This document shows positions 36,229 to 49,000 of a DNA stretch of 64,000 bases, one piece after another. The notes beneath the pieces were generated by a model. That model was not told the origin of the DNA, did no database searches, and saw only the letters and a list, made by a program, of their open reading frames with translations. The stretch lies in assembly GCA_949592205.1 (NCBI GenBank), contig CATIUR010000005.1, forward strand, positions 137,785,277-137,849,276. The letters run 5' to 3'. Both the position numbers and the translations under genes were made by a program. Within the stretch, counting starts at the first letter, position 1; the number at the start of each line of letters is the position of its first letter. Source of the stretch: Helichrysum umbraculigerum (Eukaryota > Streptophyta > Magnoliopsida > Asterales > Asteraceae).

Positions 36229-36390
36229 AAATTAGGTGGAGATCAGGGAGAAGCAATATGATATTATGATGTAGTATTTTTATTACTATGATTCATTTTT
36301 TTTATTATGGTAATTATAGTAATAAAAAGTTGAATCATATTGATAAAAAGACTGAATCATATTGCTTCTCCTTCTTCTCCACCTAAATTT
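36229..36390. mobile_element. Small MITE with inverted ends
   Basis: The left AGGTGGAGA...GAGAAGCAATATGA and the right TCATATTGCTTCTC...TCTCCACCT form inverted repeats of about 30 bp around about 100 bp. Confidence 0.5.
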
Positions 36391-36408
36391 CCTTCTCCAT
36401 TGAACCGA

Positions 36409-36459
<51 letters not shown>

Positions 36460-37495
36460 AATAATATGATTATTGTCGCAAGGTTTGCGAGAGTTAAAGG
36501 GATTGCAACATATGCGACAATTACGGGGTGCAAATTGTAATTATGAGAATTTAATATCAATCGTTGGATCTTAATATATGGTGAACCCATGGAAGGGTCA
36601 AGAATTGGTATTCAGTATTTTGTTTTAGTTTTCTTTAATTAATTTAATTTTTGTTGATTAGATAATTTAATAATGAATTTTAATTAATATATGTATATTT
36701 AGTACTTAAAGGGGAAAGTGTAATTATTTAATTAAATCTTGATCGTCGGATCAACTTGAAATTTTTAATTGAAAGGTCCAGGTTGCTCAACAGGATTTTG
36801 GTTTGATTATATGTAAGAAGATATATTATATTATATTTTATATATACATATATACACATATAAGATATGGTGTACGTGTTTTTGAAAATTAACTAAAAGA
36901 AAGGAATCAAATTAAATTTTCTTGATTGACATGCATGTTGTAAGATATAATGCCCCTCAAAGCCGAAAGCAGTGACTAACCGGATACCTTCAGGTTTTAA
37001 TGAAAAACCATATATGGTGGAAGATATATAACTATTAGCATCAACTTTAGATCGACTTATAAGGAACTCCAATTTCTTATCATTTTCCGATGTGGGACGG
37101 GTTGTTACAAATCCCACACTTATAATCCTAATGTATATGCATTTATACGATAGAAAGCGAAAAACCGCTAAAGCATTAAATTAATCGATACCATGATAAT
37201 ACTCAAAAGTGAACGATACATATTGAAGGAGCGATATAGCGGTTTTAAGCTAAAGTCATCTTGTTATCTTATAAGTAAGAACAATTAAGAACAATAAATA
37301 AAGAACAAATATACAAAATCGAAAATTAACTATCCGCTAAACTAGGCAGATCATCATTAATCCATTTTTATATCTGTTAGATCATTTGATGTAGTGTCTC
37401 CACCATCCTATCGCAGTTCTTGAGTAACTTTGTTTCTTCGGCAATAGATCCACGTAGACAATCCATATATGAAGACTTAAATTCTGGGGCTTTTA

Positions 37496-37836
37496 GGGCG
37501 CGTTTAGTTACAGAAAAATTTCTCCATTTTCCATTTTTCCATTTCTCTAGAGAGTGAGAAGTATTTTACCTCTCTAGAAAAGCATGGAAAATCTTGAAAA
37601 CGTGTTTAGTTGCAAGGGGTGGAGTTTTCTTTTCCAAGGAATAGTGGAGATTGAAAACTTAGAAAACCATCAAAAAAAGTTTTCAACTTTGTAGTTATAA
37701 AAAAGAGAAATAAGGATTTTCCTTTTCTTAGAACAGTTTTTTAGAAAACTCGAATCTGAACATGTTTTCTAATTTTCTTGTTTTCTTAGAGAATTTTTAT
37801 GGAAAAGTGGGGAGTTTACTGTAACTAAACGCACCC
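37496..37836. mobile_element. PIF/Harbinger-type MITE (341 bp)
   Basis: The ends GGGCGCGTTTAGTTACAG and, inverted, GGGTGCGTTTAGTTACAG are flanked by TTA on both sides (37493-37495 and 37837-37839). Confidence 0.75.
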
Positions 37837-38151
37837 TTAGCTTTTTAGCTTTTCCACCCTTTAAATTTTGAAAAGCTTCATCAGAAAAGCTCATCCAAAC
37901 ACTTATAAAGAGCTTTCTAGCTGTATCATAATGCAAAATCTAAAAAGCTTCCTTATAACACTAGGCCAAACACCCCCATAAGCTACAAGCTTATTAAAGT
38001 GGAAATTACATATATACTCCTTATATCATTATTTATCATATATATTTTGTCCTTTTATGTCAATTTACATGAATAAGCTCTAGCTACCAGTTCCAACTCA
38101 GCTCCAGCTACAAGCTAGTTTTGTCAAACACACCCTTATTATATATAATTA

Positions 38152-38237
<86 letters not shown>

Positions 38238-38308
38238 GGGGTAGGAATAGATTCAAAATTTGAATTGAAAACTCAGTAATTTTTTTTATTGCTTATCCGG
38301 AATAATAC

Positions 38309-38342
<34 letters not shown>

Positions 38343-38435
38343 TTAACAGTAATAATACTCAGTGAATTAAAGAACTCCATTTCAATTTCAATAATAAAAT
38401 AACTAAAGGATAAAATTACATTATCAAATAAAAAA

Positions 38436-38762
38436 TTACATCCGAATCAAATCGATCCAATCCCTAAGGTTTTGATCATACATCTCGAAACGATATAGCA
38501 TGTTTTCAGCATTCTTTTTCTCGGAGGTGTAGTATTGAAAATCATCTTCGAGTTTCTTGAGAAATTTGAGCTCGGATGCAGAGGGTTGAACTCCAAATTC
38601 GTCAAATTTATCATTGAGGTCGTTGATCCATTTGCCGATCTTCCCAATTGCCGTATTAAACTTTTCGACGTTTTCTTTTTGTAATTTGATCATTTGTTGG
38701 TCTATCTTCTTTAAAACGTCTGCTTTCTTTCCTAAAACATACTTCTCTTCTTCGGTTGTCAT
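38436..38762 (-). CDS. Hypothetical coiled-coil protein (108 aa)
   Basis: A complete ATG-to-stop frame with a strongly charged helical composition (EEEKYVLGKKADVLKKID..., LKFLKKLEDDFQYYTSEKKNA). No membrane segment or known motif is visible. It is preceded on its 5' side (38820-38860) by GCGGTTT/AACCGTC repeats like those near CACTA ends, so it may be a CACTA-associated or captured frame. I do not recognise a family. Confidence 0.4.
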   Translation of the reverse strand: MTTEEEKYVLGKKADVLKKIDQQMIKLQKENVEKFNTAIGKIGKWINDLNDKFDEFGVQPSASELKFLKKLEDDFQYYTSEKKNAENMLYRFEMYDQNLRDWIDLIRM

Positions 38763-38957
38763 TTTTTCAATTTAACAACTAAAATACCAAACTACGAAAT
38801 ATCTTTCAATTTTATAGTTACGGTATTTAAAGCGGTTTACTGAAAACCGTCGCAATAGTGTGTAGCTTCCTTGTTACGCTACTACTCGTAGAGCTGCACC
38901 GTACGGCCATAGATAATGAATTCTGTCCATATCCATTCCAAATTTCTAATATTCCAT

Positions 38958-39047
<90 letters not shown>

Positions 39048-39067
39048 CATTATTACATATCTACATA

Positions 39068-39100
39068 CTAGCTGCTAACCCGCGCGATGCGACGAGAATA
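39068..39100 (-). other. Helitron-type 3' terminus, minus strand
   Basis: Read on the minus strand: CGCATCGCGCGGG hairpin region, TTAGCAG and CTAG, then host T. Confidence 0.5.
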
Positions 39101-39752
39101 AAATTAAAATCGATAAAAAAGAAATGATTAACTATTAAAATATTGATTCGAGTGATGTCTTACATAAAATAAACAATAATAATATGAATGGTACGGTGCA
39201 CCTTGCAAAAAATGAAACTGAACATGAAATTTAGTAATTGACGACAAAGTATAAAAGGCCGCCACATTTCAATTTTAGCCGCTTCAATCTGGAGATGCTC
39301 TAAAAGGCTTAAAAATAAAGTCAAATGTTTGTCAAGGAAGGGGGTGGTGACTGGTGAGTAATGTCATAGACTGGATTATGGGGCTAGGTATAGGAGCATG
39401 GTGTGGTCTTGTCAAATATTTTTTTTGATTAGATATGATGTATATCTAATCCAATAGCTATAGTAAATATTAAGCTTTAGTCATTTTTGATAATTAAGTT
39501 TAATACTACGTAGTGGTAGTTTAGTCTAAAATTTTATTCTTTCAATGCACCAATATATGCCACAGATAATGCAACTAAATCATTTGTTTCAAGACTATAT
39601 TGTACTACTCCCATTATTTTACTCAACTTTCAGTTTTGTATACACAATAATCAAAATGATTTTAATTGTTAAACCGATTAATAAAACATTTGAAAAATAC
39701 AAGTAAATAAATTATTAATTACAGAAAAGCACCATATATAATTAAGATAACA

Positions 39753-39790
39753 CTAGCCTTGTACCCGCGCAAAGCTACGACATCGAAATA
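39753..39790 (-). other. Helitron-type 3' terminus, minus strand
   Basis: On the minus strand: GCTTTGCGCGGGTACAAGG and CTAG, then T. This is the common plant Helitron end form. Confidence 0.55.
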
Positions 39791-39816
39791 AGTTGAATGG
39801 TTTTGCGATTTTTCTA

Positions 39817-40025
39817 CTCCCTCCGTCTCACTCAAAGTGTCCACTTTGACTATGCACACATTTTTAATATTATCCATTAACTACATTTTTCAACAATCAA
39901 ATAACATATATACCTGTTAAAGTTACCCACTAACATCTCTTTTGATTGATAGTAAAATGAAAGTAGACACTTATTTGACACAATTTAAAATAGTAGCGTA
40001 GACAATTATGATGGGACGGAAGGTT
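39817..40025. mobile_element. Stowaway (Tc1/mariner) MITE, 209 bp
   Basis: The left end CTCCCTCCGTCTCA and the right end TGGGACGGAAGG are inverted, with TA on each side (39815-39816 and 40026-40027). Confidence 0.8.
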
Positions 40026-40027
40026 TA

Positions 40028-40970
40028 CTGGTTTTTTTGTTGTCATTTTCAAATCATGGATGGTTTCTGGTGTCGTATTTGATACTTGTATATCAAAGTT
40101 AAAAATGGTATTAAGTTTACCAGGGTAACTCCCTTTTACCGGAAAAAAAGGTTTTAAAATGGTATTAGTTGACGCAAGTGATTTTATGGAGTAATACTAT
40201 AACATAAAGGGGAATTATAAAGCCACCCCTGAATTACAGGGGATACCCTTGGCCTACTTCGATCCCCATCCAGTCCTTTCCAATTCAGTTTTATCTAAGA
40301 TTGACCATAGTTCAGTACATAATCAGTTTCATTTTTACACTAAACAGGGGGTAGGAATTAGAAAAAGAAGGGGTATACCCAGAAAGTAAAAAAAAAGAGA
40401 CCATGATGTGATTGATTAGATAGTTGAGAGGGGTATGAGATGGAAAAAAGTACAAAAAGGGGTATCTAAATATGAACCCTAACATAAATTAACGTTTTTA
40501 TTAAAAGCTTCCACATTAATTAAAAGCTTTACAAAACTTTTTTGTGAAATTTATGACATGTTAGTAGAAAAGCTTTACAAAAAAGCTGTATCTAATGAAA
40601 AAAAAAATGTTTTCAAAGCTTTTCTTTTCAAAATCTACACACGCAAATAATCTTTTTAAAAAAATTACATACACAAATAATCAAAAAAGTTTTTACTCAA
40701 AGACTTAATATTTCTCAAGCTTTACAATAAAAAATTCTTTGCTCCAATAAGAAAAAGTTTTTTAAAAACTTCTCTACACAAAAAGATTTAAAGAAAGCTA
40801 TCGTTAGAGATGCTCTAAATTTTAGATTACAAATGACCCTTGTTTATAAATAAGGCTGTAAAATAACACGTGCAATTTAATGCGTATTATATTTTCCTAA
40901 TATATTAATTTCAAAATCCACATGAAAATTAATAAATTTCCATAAGTTTTCAAATACAAGTGTTTAAACC
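40028..40970. other. Unassigned AT-rich sequence
   Basis: No gene recognised. It contains GGGGTA/TACCCC-rich segments at 40.21-40.47 kb that may mark another decayed MITE. Confidence 0.4.
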
Positions 40971-40972
40971 TT

Positions 40973-41106
40973 TTAAGTTTGAATACATTGTTAACATGTA
41001 GATTATTTTGTAAGTTTGTTTTAAGAGTTTTCATTTTAAGTTTGAATACATTGTTAACATGTAGATTATTTTGTAAGTTTGTTTTAAAAGGTTTTCATTT
41101 TGAAAG
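40973..41106. repeat. Tandem duplication of about 67 bp
   Basis: TTTAAGTTTGAATACATTGT and the following 45 bases occur twice in succession with one small difference. Confidence 0.85.
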
Positions 41107-41257
41107 ATTAATTTTTTGTGAATATCTATTTTTTTCGCTTTTTCCAAACATGAATAATTGGTATAGTTCTTTAGAATTTAGAATCTCAATATTTAAAAAT
41201 CCTTTAAAATTTGATAAACACACCTATATTCTAGTTCTCTATATGTCTTAAATTTAT

Positions 41258-41390
41258 GGGAGGTGATAAATACAACAACAAAAAAATTATTCATACACCA
41301 AATTATGCTATAGTGTAGTTATATTATAAGCAAAAATAGTTGTACAGTATGATGTATTAATAACTTTTTTTGTTGTATTTATCAACTCCC
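41258..41390. mobile_element. MULE-type MITE 1 (133 bp, 9-bp TSD)
   Basis: The ends GGGAGGTGATAAATACAACA and, inverted, GGGAGTTGATAAATACAACA are flanked by TAAATTTAT (41249-41257) and TAAATTTAA (41391-41399), an 8/9 match. Confidence 0.75.
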
Positions 41391-41573
41391 TAAATTTAAA
41401 GTCCACAATTCTTTTAATAGGTGTCCCCATTCGGTTGTACACTTTCAAAAATATGTGGTATAATTAACTAAAATCACTTTATTACTGCATATGAATATGA
41501 GCCTAAAAATTGTGTGTATAAATTGAAGGTAATATTTCCATCAAATATTTTGATAGATCCACCATATTTATGC

Positions 41574-41705
41574 GGGTGGTGATTTGTACACCATTAAAAA
41601 TTAGTCATACACCACTAAAGTTGCTTTACAATGTTATACAGTACAACACAATGATGCATAAAAATTGTGTATGACTAATTTTTGATGGTGTACAAATCAC
41701 CACCC
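41574..41705. mobile_element. MULE-type MITE 2 (132 bp, perfect 9-bp TSD)
   Basis: Terminal inverted repeats of 39 bp start GGGTGGTGATTTGTACACCA and differ at one position. The TSD TATTTATGC is exact (41565-41573 and 41706-41714). Nine-base TSDs indicate Mutator-like transposase. Confidence 0.88.
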
Positions 41706-41823
41706 TATTTATGCATTCAAAACTTAAACCGTACAAACAGTAACTTTCCGATGGATTTATAAAAAACTTTAATTTATTTATCAATCACCCAAAAACAATA
41801 ATGACGGAAAGAATATCTGCTTA

Positions 41824-42619
41824 GAGTACACGGAGTGGGTTGCGTTTTTTCACCATTTTCCGACGAGAACGCCGTCGGATGGCGTTCAGCCGCACCGGGA
41901 CGGCGTTCTCGTCGCCGTTCCCGACAACGTTCAACCACCATCGTCCAATATCCGATGCCAAATCCATTCAACGTTATTCTTTTCTTTTTGTTTTCTTCAT
42001 TTTTCTTTTATTTCTTTTTTCTTTTTACATGTTTTCTTTTTGTTTGAAGTGTGTTTTTTTTGTGTGTGTTTTGCTATGTATATGCTGCGCAGGTGTGTAG
42101 AGGAAGAATTTGAAGAAATGAGTTAGGTTTTTTTTTTTTACTAATTGGGCCAAACTATATAGTATATGTAATAAGTGGGCTAATAAATATGACCTTAAAT
42201 TTTATAACCCATTAAATGATTAAAATGGGCCAATTATTTTTTGGTTGATAAATAATTATTAGTAATAAATATTTTTGTTCTATATTTTATTATATTAAAA
42301 TTTTGGGTTTTAAAATTTTAATGGGCCAACTACATGGCTAACAAAAATGGGTTAAGTTTTTACTTGTATAGCATTTTTTAATTTTTTAGTACTTAAAAAA
42401 ACAATTGTAATTGTATTGGGCTAAATTAAATGTTGTTTTATTTAATTTATTTGTTTTTATACATTAATTTATACAATTATCATCATTAAAAAAACAAATA
42501 AAACAAATAATATAAAATTTCAGAACACTATCCAGAACACTGTTACCACTCCACGAAATCCTCACTACAAAATTCTCACTCGGAACACTGTGTTTAGGCC
42601 GTCACCACTCCGTGTGCTC
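41824..42619. mobile_element. PIF/Harbinger-type MITE (about 800 bp)
   Basis: The left end GAGTACACGGAGTGG and the inverted right end GAGCACACGGAGTGG are flanked by TTA (41821-41823, 42620-42622). Inside, arms GACGAGAACGCCGTC at 41862-41876 and 41899-41913 form a perfect 15-bp GC-rich hairpin. Confidence 0.75.
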
Positions 42620-42894
42620 TTAGCAATTCTTGAAGAAAGAAAAAGTGATTTCTTGCACAATACGAATAAGTCCAAAATTGACTGCATTTCTTACTGACAC
42701 TCCTCAAAATTTGACCGTGACCCATCAGCCGCGCATCAAAAGTTGTAGCTAAATAGTTTGAATTTTTTTAGGTTCCAATTTCATTTAAAATTTCAAACCT
42801 GAAGATTGTAAAGAGCTGCAATTTAAACAACTTTGAAAATAGATAAAGAATATCAAAAAATTTACAATGTTTCTACTTTTCAAATAATACTAAA

Positions 42895-43720
42895 TTGAAT
42901 TACTTTATAGAGAAGAGTTCAATTGAGACCATTTATTTTGTGTGAGAATGGGGGAACCAACCACAATATGCCATGTGTCACTTTTTTCTCTCTCATCCAC
43001 GTTTTTAAAAATTAAATATCTCACAAACGACAAGTCGAAAAATCATGAAAATTGCACCGTATTTTTCAGCGTTTTATCCTATTCGATTTGCCATCCATCA
43101 AGGCATACTTCCGACGAACTTTTTTTTTTTCATTTTTTTGGTGGGTTTTACATATTAGTAACACATGTGTTAGTGATTGATTATACATTTAATTTAGGGT
43201 TTAGGGTTAGGGTTTAGAGTTAGGGTTTAGCAGGGTTTAGTGTTAGGGTTTAGCAGGGTTTAGGGTTTAGGGTTTAGTATGATTTAGGGTTTAGAGTTTT
43301 ATAAAGCGTTTAGGGTTTAGGGTTTGGGGCTTATGGGTTAGGGTTTAGGGTTTGGAGTTTGGGGTTTCGGGACGAAACCCCAAACTCCCAACCCTAAACC
43401 ATAACCCCTAAACCCCAAACCCTAAACCCTAAACGCAACACTGTAACACACGTGTTAGTAATGTGAAACCCACTAAAAATAATGAAAAAAAAAAACTCGT
43501 CGAAAGTATGCCTTAATGGACGGCAAATCGAAGAGGATCAAACGCTGAATCTAATGGTGCAATTTTCATAATTTTTCGATTTGTCGTTTGTGAGATATTT
43601 AACTTAAGGGGTAAATGGGTTTTGTATTCTCTTTGTACACATGACACCATATCATTGGTTTCTCTATTCACACACAAATTTTTAGTCTCATTTGAACTTT
43701 ACCCTTACTTTATAGTTAAC
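42895..43720. mobile_element. Foldback element containing degenerate TTTAGGG repeats
   Basis: Long imperfect inverted arms (TCACAAACGACAAGTCGAAA at 43020 and its inverse near 43590; GTAACACATGTGTTAG near 43155 and its inverse near 43450) surround 43190-43430. That interior is made of TTTAGGG/TTAGGG/TTTGGGG-like units that switch to the CCCTAAA strand midway. Confidence 0.65.
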
Positions 43721-43729
43721 TCTTTCTTC

Positions 43730-45400
43730 GTACAACTAATTTTATAGAAACAACAACAAAAAGTTTCAAAAAAAGATGTATGAATCGAATCAACAACATA
43801 TTTTTTATTGTGCAAAAGATAAAATCAAATTCTAAGACTAACCATAAACATTACCTAGTATCGTACGATTGATAAAAAAAAATAAAATATAAAAAGATTA
43901 ATAAAAATTGTGCTCCAAACAGTGGTAGTAAAATCTCTTTCAAACGGACGGTGACGGTGGGCAAAACTTGCTTGCTCTCATCGGGTAAAGAAAACATTTG
44001 GTTAATTTTTTTCTCTAACTAATAGATATAGCAAAAATCCATGATATAACAAAAAGAAATCGAGATCTAAACCCAAATATTTGAAATCTTTACACAAGGG
44101 TACAGAACTACAGAACCTGCACATATCAACAAGCAAAAAATCAATTTATTTAAAAGAGGTTGAGTTGTAAATAAGCGGCGAGTATATGGAGGTTAAGCTA
44201 TGATGCTACTGCAGTTCATACGCGACTTTTCAGAATTGTCACAACAGTAATACTATTACAGAAAGAAAAACAAAACAATAGATCTAATGTGTTTGTTATA
44301 GACTTATAGATCACAGTGGTGGTTTCATTTTAAGTAGAACCAAATCAACCAATAGTGTTAGAAAAAACAAGAAATCCGGTCGCCCGAGCCTTTTCTGGAA
44401 AGGAGCCGATAGTTGAATTTTTATTTGGATCTATAGGTTTGGCAGATGACTATGATGATGTTGGTGCACGCAATAGATGAAAGAGACAATGGAGATGGAG
44501 AGAAGTAGGTTATAGTGTGTTTTTTATGGTGACTGTAATATGTTTTAGCTGTGTACGGGTCATATTTTTATACCAGGAGTAATAAAGATAAGGGAGGGTC
44601 ATCTAAGGTGGAGATTAACTCAAATTCAAATCAACGGTCAATATGTGAGATTGGCTTAAATTTAAGAATAGGTCAAATGCATTATAAAGGAGTAAAGATA
44701 ACATTAATTAATCTATTATTAATATTAATATTTAAATTATTAATTAGCCGATTGAAATATAGTACTGTAGTACAAAAAAGCACCATATATAATATAATAA
44801 GATTACATAACATTAATTAATCTATTATTAATATTAATATTTAATATTAATATTAATATTTAATATTAATATTAAATTAATTATTAATTATATATAACAG
44901 AATCCGTAGCATTAATATAATAACATTTACTCTACTACATTTATCAATTAATAAAACATTTGAAAAATGTAAACGATTTAAAGGTTTGGATGGAAAATGG
45001 TATTCCGTTATCTTTTCCTCATAGTCCGCGATCTTGCTTTCTTTCGCATTCTGGACAAGTGATTCACACTTTTCTAAAATATACCTATCTGTCCCAAATC
45101 ATCATTCATTACACTCCATAGATCGAATTTGTAGGAATATGATTATACTCTTTTTTCTTGGACGACGATTATGCTTTTGATGTTGTTGGCGGGCCTGTAC
45201 TCCATGCTCTCTTGGATGAGGAAGAGGATGACATGAGAATTTTGACGTCCATGTTTGGACATGACTTTTTTCGTGCTCATTCTCTAACAAGGCCAGGAGG
45301 CAGGAGTATTGATGCTTAAACAGATCGAAGAGCAGAAGCACAAAAAGAGAGCTGAGCAAAAAGAGAGCTGATTCAACGATACTATGGCCAAGCTCTGTGA
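43730..45400. other. Unassigned sequence
   Basis: No gene recognised. 44697-44885 is rich in ATTAAT/TATTAATATT repeats with a duplicated 40-50-bp block. A plus-strand acidic stretch near 45.15-45.31 kb (DEEEDDMRILTSMFGHDFF) is open but unplaced. Confidence 0.45.
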
Positions 45401-45405
45401 TTCAA

Positions 45406-45408
<3 letters not shown>

Positions 45409-45479
<71 letters not shown>
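45409..45479. repeat. (TA)n microsatellite, about 71 bp
   Basis: Uninterrupted TA dinucleotides. They create the isoleucine-tyrosine frames on both strands. Confidence 0.95.
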
Positions 45480-45482
<3 letters not shown>

Positions 45483-45599
45483 GTCGAAAACATGATCATG
45501 AAAATGGAAATGCTTGTTGTAACTTGTACTAGTAATGAGTACTTCACCTCATCCTTTTTTATAGAGAGTACACGTTGACAAAATATGGAGCATTTTTTT

Positions 45600-46039
45600 A
45601 TAAACCGCTTATATAACAAAAAAGTGAATAGGTAGAAATATATGCTAAATGAGTAGAATACTATGTGTTTTAAAGCGGTTTGACAAACCACCGCCATAAA
45701 TTGATAATATAAAAACCGCCTTAAGATTTTCATTTTTATATGTGCGATTTATTGTATTGAAAACTGAAAAGGCAATTGTCAAAAACTGAAAAACGTCAGC
45801 TAATTGTACGCTTCAATTTTTTTTTTTTGGATAATACTCCGAGACATTGGTTTAATTACTACAAGAAAGCACAACATGAGAAAAGGAATGTAATATTCAC
45901 GAAGCTAATGGTAAATGGGAAGGGAGGAAACGAAGAGAATAGCTTTTGTATATTTTATTCGTATTCATTACCGGTTTTATAGTGATAAACCAGTGCCCGG
46001 AGATCTTAAACAGAGAAATGACGGTCGTGAAGGAAATAT
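45600..46039. repeat. CACTA-like subterminal GCGGTTT repeats next to element C
   Basis: Copies of ACCGC/GCGGT at 45603, 45674, 45692 and 45716. With a TAGTG at 62744-62748 on the other side of element C, this may be the right end of a CACTA element cut by element C. Confidence 0.4.
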
Positions 46040-49000
46040 TGTCGCACCCCCAAACTCGTTAATTACAGTTTATCAGATGATTGCGGAAGCATTAGATCGA
46101 GCGGGGGCGCCGACGTCAACATTGGACATTCATGCATCAGAGCGTATGATTATTGCTGAACAGTAGTTAAGATGTCATCCTATTTTGTCGTGGGTCTCCT
46201 AGTTCCATATGTGCAGGTGGTTCTTACATGCGCAGCTAATTCCCTGAAAAACATAGTAAAAGTCAACAACAAGGTTGAGTGAATTCACAGGTTTTATGTT
46301 TATGCAAGTTGAATCAAGTTTGTAACCACAGTTGTTAATCCAAATATGTTCACAAATAGTTATTGCCATAACAGTCAAGTAAAGTTTAGTGGATTGTTAT
46401 CCAAAGTATAAGTTTAGTGGGTTGTTCGCCCAAAGCTTCAGTTTACGTGAGATGTTACCCAAAATACAGTTATGTGGGATGTTAACCAAAATACAGTTTA
46501 AAACATGTTGCTGGTCGTTCTCCAGCGTTTTACAAACAGTACCGGTCGTTCTCCGGTCAAATACGCACGGGTCGTTCTCCCGTCCAACAAAACGCGTGGG
46601 TCGTTCTCCCATCCAAACACTGCTGGTCGTTCTCCAGCGTTTTACAAACAGTACCGGTCGTTCTCCGGTCAAATACGCACGGGTCGTTCTCCCGTCCAAC
46701 AAAACGCATGGGTCGTTCTCCCATCCAAACACTGCTGGTCGTTCTCCAGCGAAATACGCACCGGTCGTTCTCCGGTCCAAATACGCACGAGTCGTTCTCC
46801 CGTCCACTTGGCCAGTCGTTCTCTGGTACTAAAATACGTAGCTGGTCGTTCTCCAGCGTTTTCATAAAAAGTACCGGTCGTTCTCCGGCCACATACGCAC
46901 GGGTCGATCTCCCGTCCAACAAAAATAGTTTACCGGTCGTTCTCCGGTCTAGTAAAACAGTTTGTCAAATAGTTTATCACGTTTGTTTTAGTTTATAGTA
47001 TGAAAATGTTATTTCTTAAACAATAGTTCGCACAACAGTTCAGTAGTTCAAAGTACTCTAATAGTTCGAGTAAACACGTATACAGTCAAGTATATAAAAA
47101 CAGTTATGGCAAATAGTAAAACAGTTGACTATGTTTCCACACCTGTTCAAAAGCAATTAAAACAGTAAAAGTAGGGGCTGTGAACTCACCTGGTGAGCTG
47201 AAAATGTGCAAGTGCTAGCAAAGCCTAAGCCCAAAAGTATTCCTAGTCGATAATCTCCTAACGCCCTAATCGTATGAGATTATAAGTGTAAGTATGTGGA
47301 TGTCGTAGTTAACCATCCATGTTAGCGTTCATTCAACTAGATATGTCCAAAGTATCCGTTTGTCATTTAGGTTTGTAGTTTTGAAAACATGTACGGCCCG
47401 TTGGTGACTGTTTTATAATAATAATTCACAAAGTGTTATTATTGTGTTTGTTTCGTTTATTTACTTGTAAAAGTATACGTTTTTGTTTAAGTGTTTCAAC
47501 ACGAGTATCGTTATTCGTAAATATAATAACATCATTTTTGTTCAAGTTTTATAGTATAACAACTAAATATTTGTTTCGATCCAAAATCTAAGGTTTTACA
47601 TTTCGTTTCACGTTTTTCGTACCGAGGCTCGTTTCGGTTGATATGGTCAAACGTGTTCGGTTTGACCCGAAACTTTTACAAAAGTCTTAAATATGTTAAA
47701 TAAACCTTAGAAAATTATTGTTACGTTTTATGGTCGGTCCGAAGTGTCGGTTTTCATAAAAGTGTCAAAACAGTCCCAAAGTTGTGTTTTCGGTTTTGTC
47801 GGTTTGTTTCGCCATAGGATTTCTACCATTTCTAGTCCACATCAAGTCTCACAAATTTTACCAACTGATCATCAAGGTTTCTAATCTAACATATAATTTT
47901 TACAGCAATTATAATGTCCATTTACATAGGTAATAAATTTCGCGAAGGAACCGAACTCGGTTTTCGAATAAGTGCAGACCAGACTCAAAGATGGGTTTAT
48001 TCATAAAATCTCGTACATATCTGGAAAAAGTGTAAAACACAAAAGTTGTAGCCCTTTTCAATACGCAACTTTTAAAAAAAAATTCGTTATCTAATTCTTC
48101 CTAGAGCTCAAGATATGATCATTTTAGTGAGCTGTGTTTTCTGAGACAGATTCATCATCTTTATATATACACTTCAAAAACGAGTTTTAAACCATAATTT
48201 GGACATAATCTAGTTAGATGAGACATAAAACATGTAATTAACTAACATGCAATCAGATCTAAAGAAAGAGTATGTGTTCTTACAAAGAAATGATGAAGGG
48301 AGGAAGAAAAGAGCTTCAATAGTATATTTTCTCGATTTTCCGACGAGCGGTCGATGGCGGTTTATGGTGGTCAAAGGGTGGTGGATGGTGGTCAATGGTG
48401 GTGGTGTGGTGGTTGTTGAGGGCTGATTTCTCCAGATTTCTAGTGAGAGAGAGTGGTTTAGAGAGATGGTGGAGAGAATGGGAAAGAGTGTGTGTTGAGA
48501 AATGAGTCTTGCATGAGCTTTGGTTGGTGTTGTAAGAAGAAGTTGATGATGGTGTTTTGCATGTGTTTTCATAGGAGGAGAGGGGTGGTGGCTGGCCCAC
48601 ATGGGACCCACCAAGGTTGATGGCTGATTTAATTTGTTTCTCTAAATTTCGTTACGTTTTGTGATCGTTTACCCGTTACTTTCGTTAAAATGTTAAATCG
48701 CCTAACGTTATTTTGTGTCATTTTAATTCGTGATATGTTTGGGATTATTTTTCATTGAAGTATTATTAAAATACTTTATTTTTAGTTACCGAAATATTTA
48801 TCGAGTTTCATTTGGTTACAACATTCGATTCTCGCGTTTATGTTGTGTTTAAGACGTTTTAATCAAAACATCTATGTTTTTCGTGTATTATTTAAACATA
48901 ATAATAATATATGATAAATAACTTCTAAAAATAGATTTAAGTTATTTATAGAAATGGTTTCACCAACGTCCGTATTTTTGTCGGGTTCGTTCCGAATGTT

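Larger units (their letters stand above)
34039..39042. repeat. Cluster of (TA)n microsatellites
   Basis: Long TA tracts at about 34039-34071, 34193-34239, 34659-34700, 35439-35510, 35879-35942, 36413-36456, 38157-38233 and 38961-39042; the longest are 77-82 bp. An (AAT)n tract lies at 38303-38338. MITEs with TA-rich flanks sit between them. Confidence 0.9.

Noticed and set aside
36893..37117. 74-aa minus-strand frame
   Set aside because: No homology. The sequence GATGTGGGACGGGTTGTTACA at its 5' end looks like a decayed LTR end, but no partner end or TSD was found, so no element is claimed.
43190..43440. Chromosome-end or fusion telomere
   Set aside because: Repeats are degenerate, switch strand and sit between inverted arms of a mobile element.
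34550..45733. Frames containing IYIYIY runs
   Set aside because: They are (TA)n microsatellites read in frame.
46507..46950. CRISPR array, suggested by regularly spaced palindromic repeats
   Set aside because: Repeat units vary in the stem, spacers are short and repeat-like, the array is duplicated in both LTRs, and the genome is a plant.
46389..46998. Several 90-147-aa frames rich in GRSP or ENDP repeats on both strands (also at 51011-51489)
   Set aside because: They are translations of the TCGTTCT hairpin array in all frames; no start context or homology.
48210..48614. His/Pro-rich 134-aa minus frame, repeated at 61766-62170
   Set aside because: It lies wholly inside the LTRs of element C, has low complexity, and both copies exist only because LTRs are paired.
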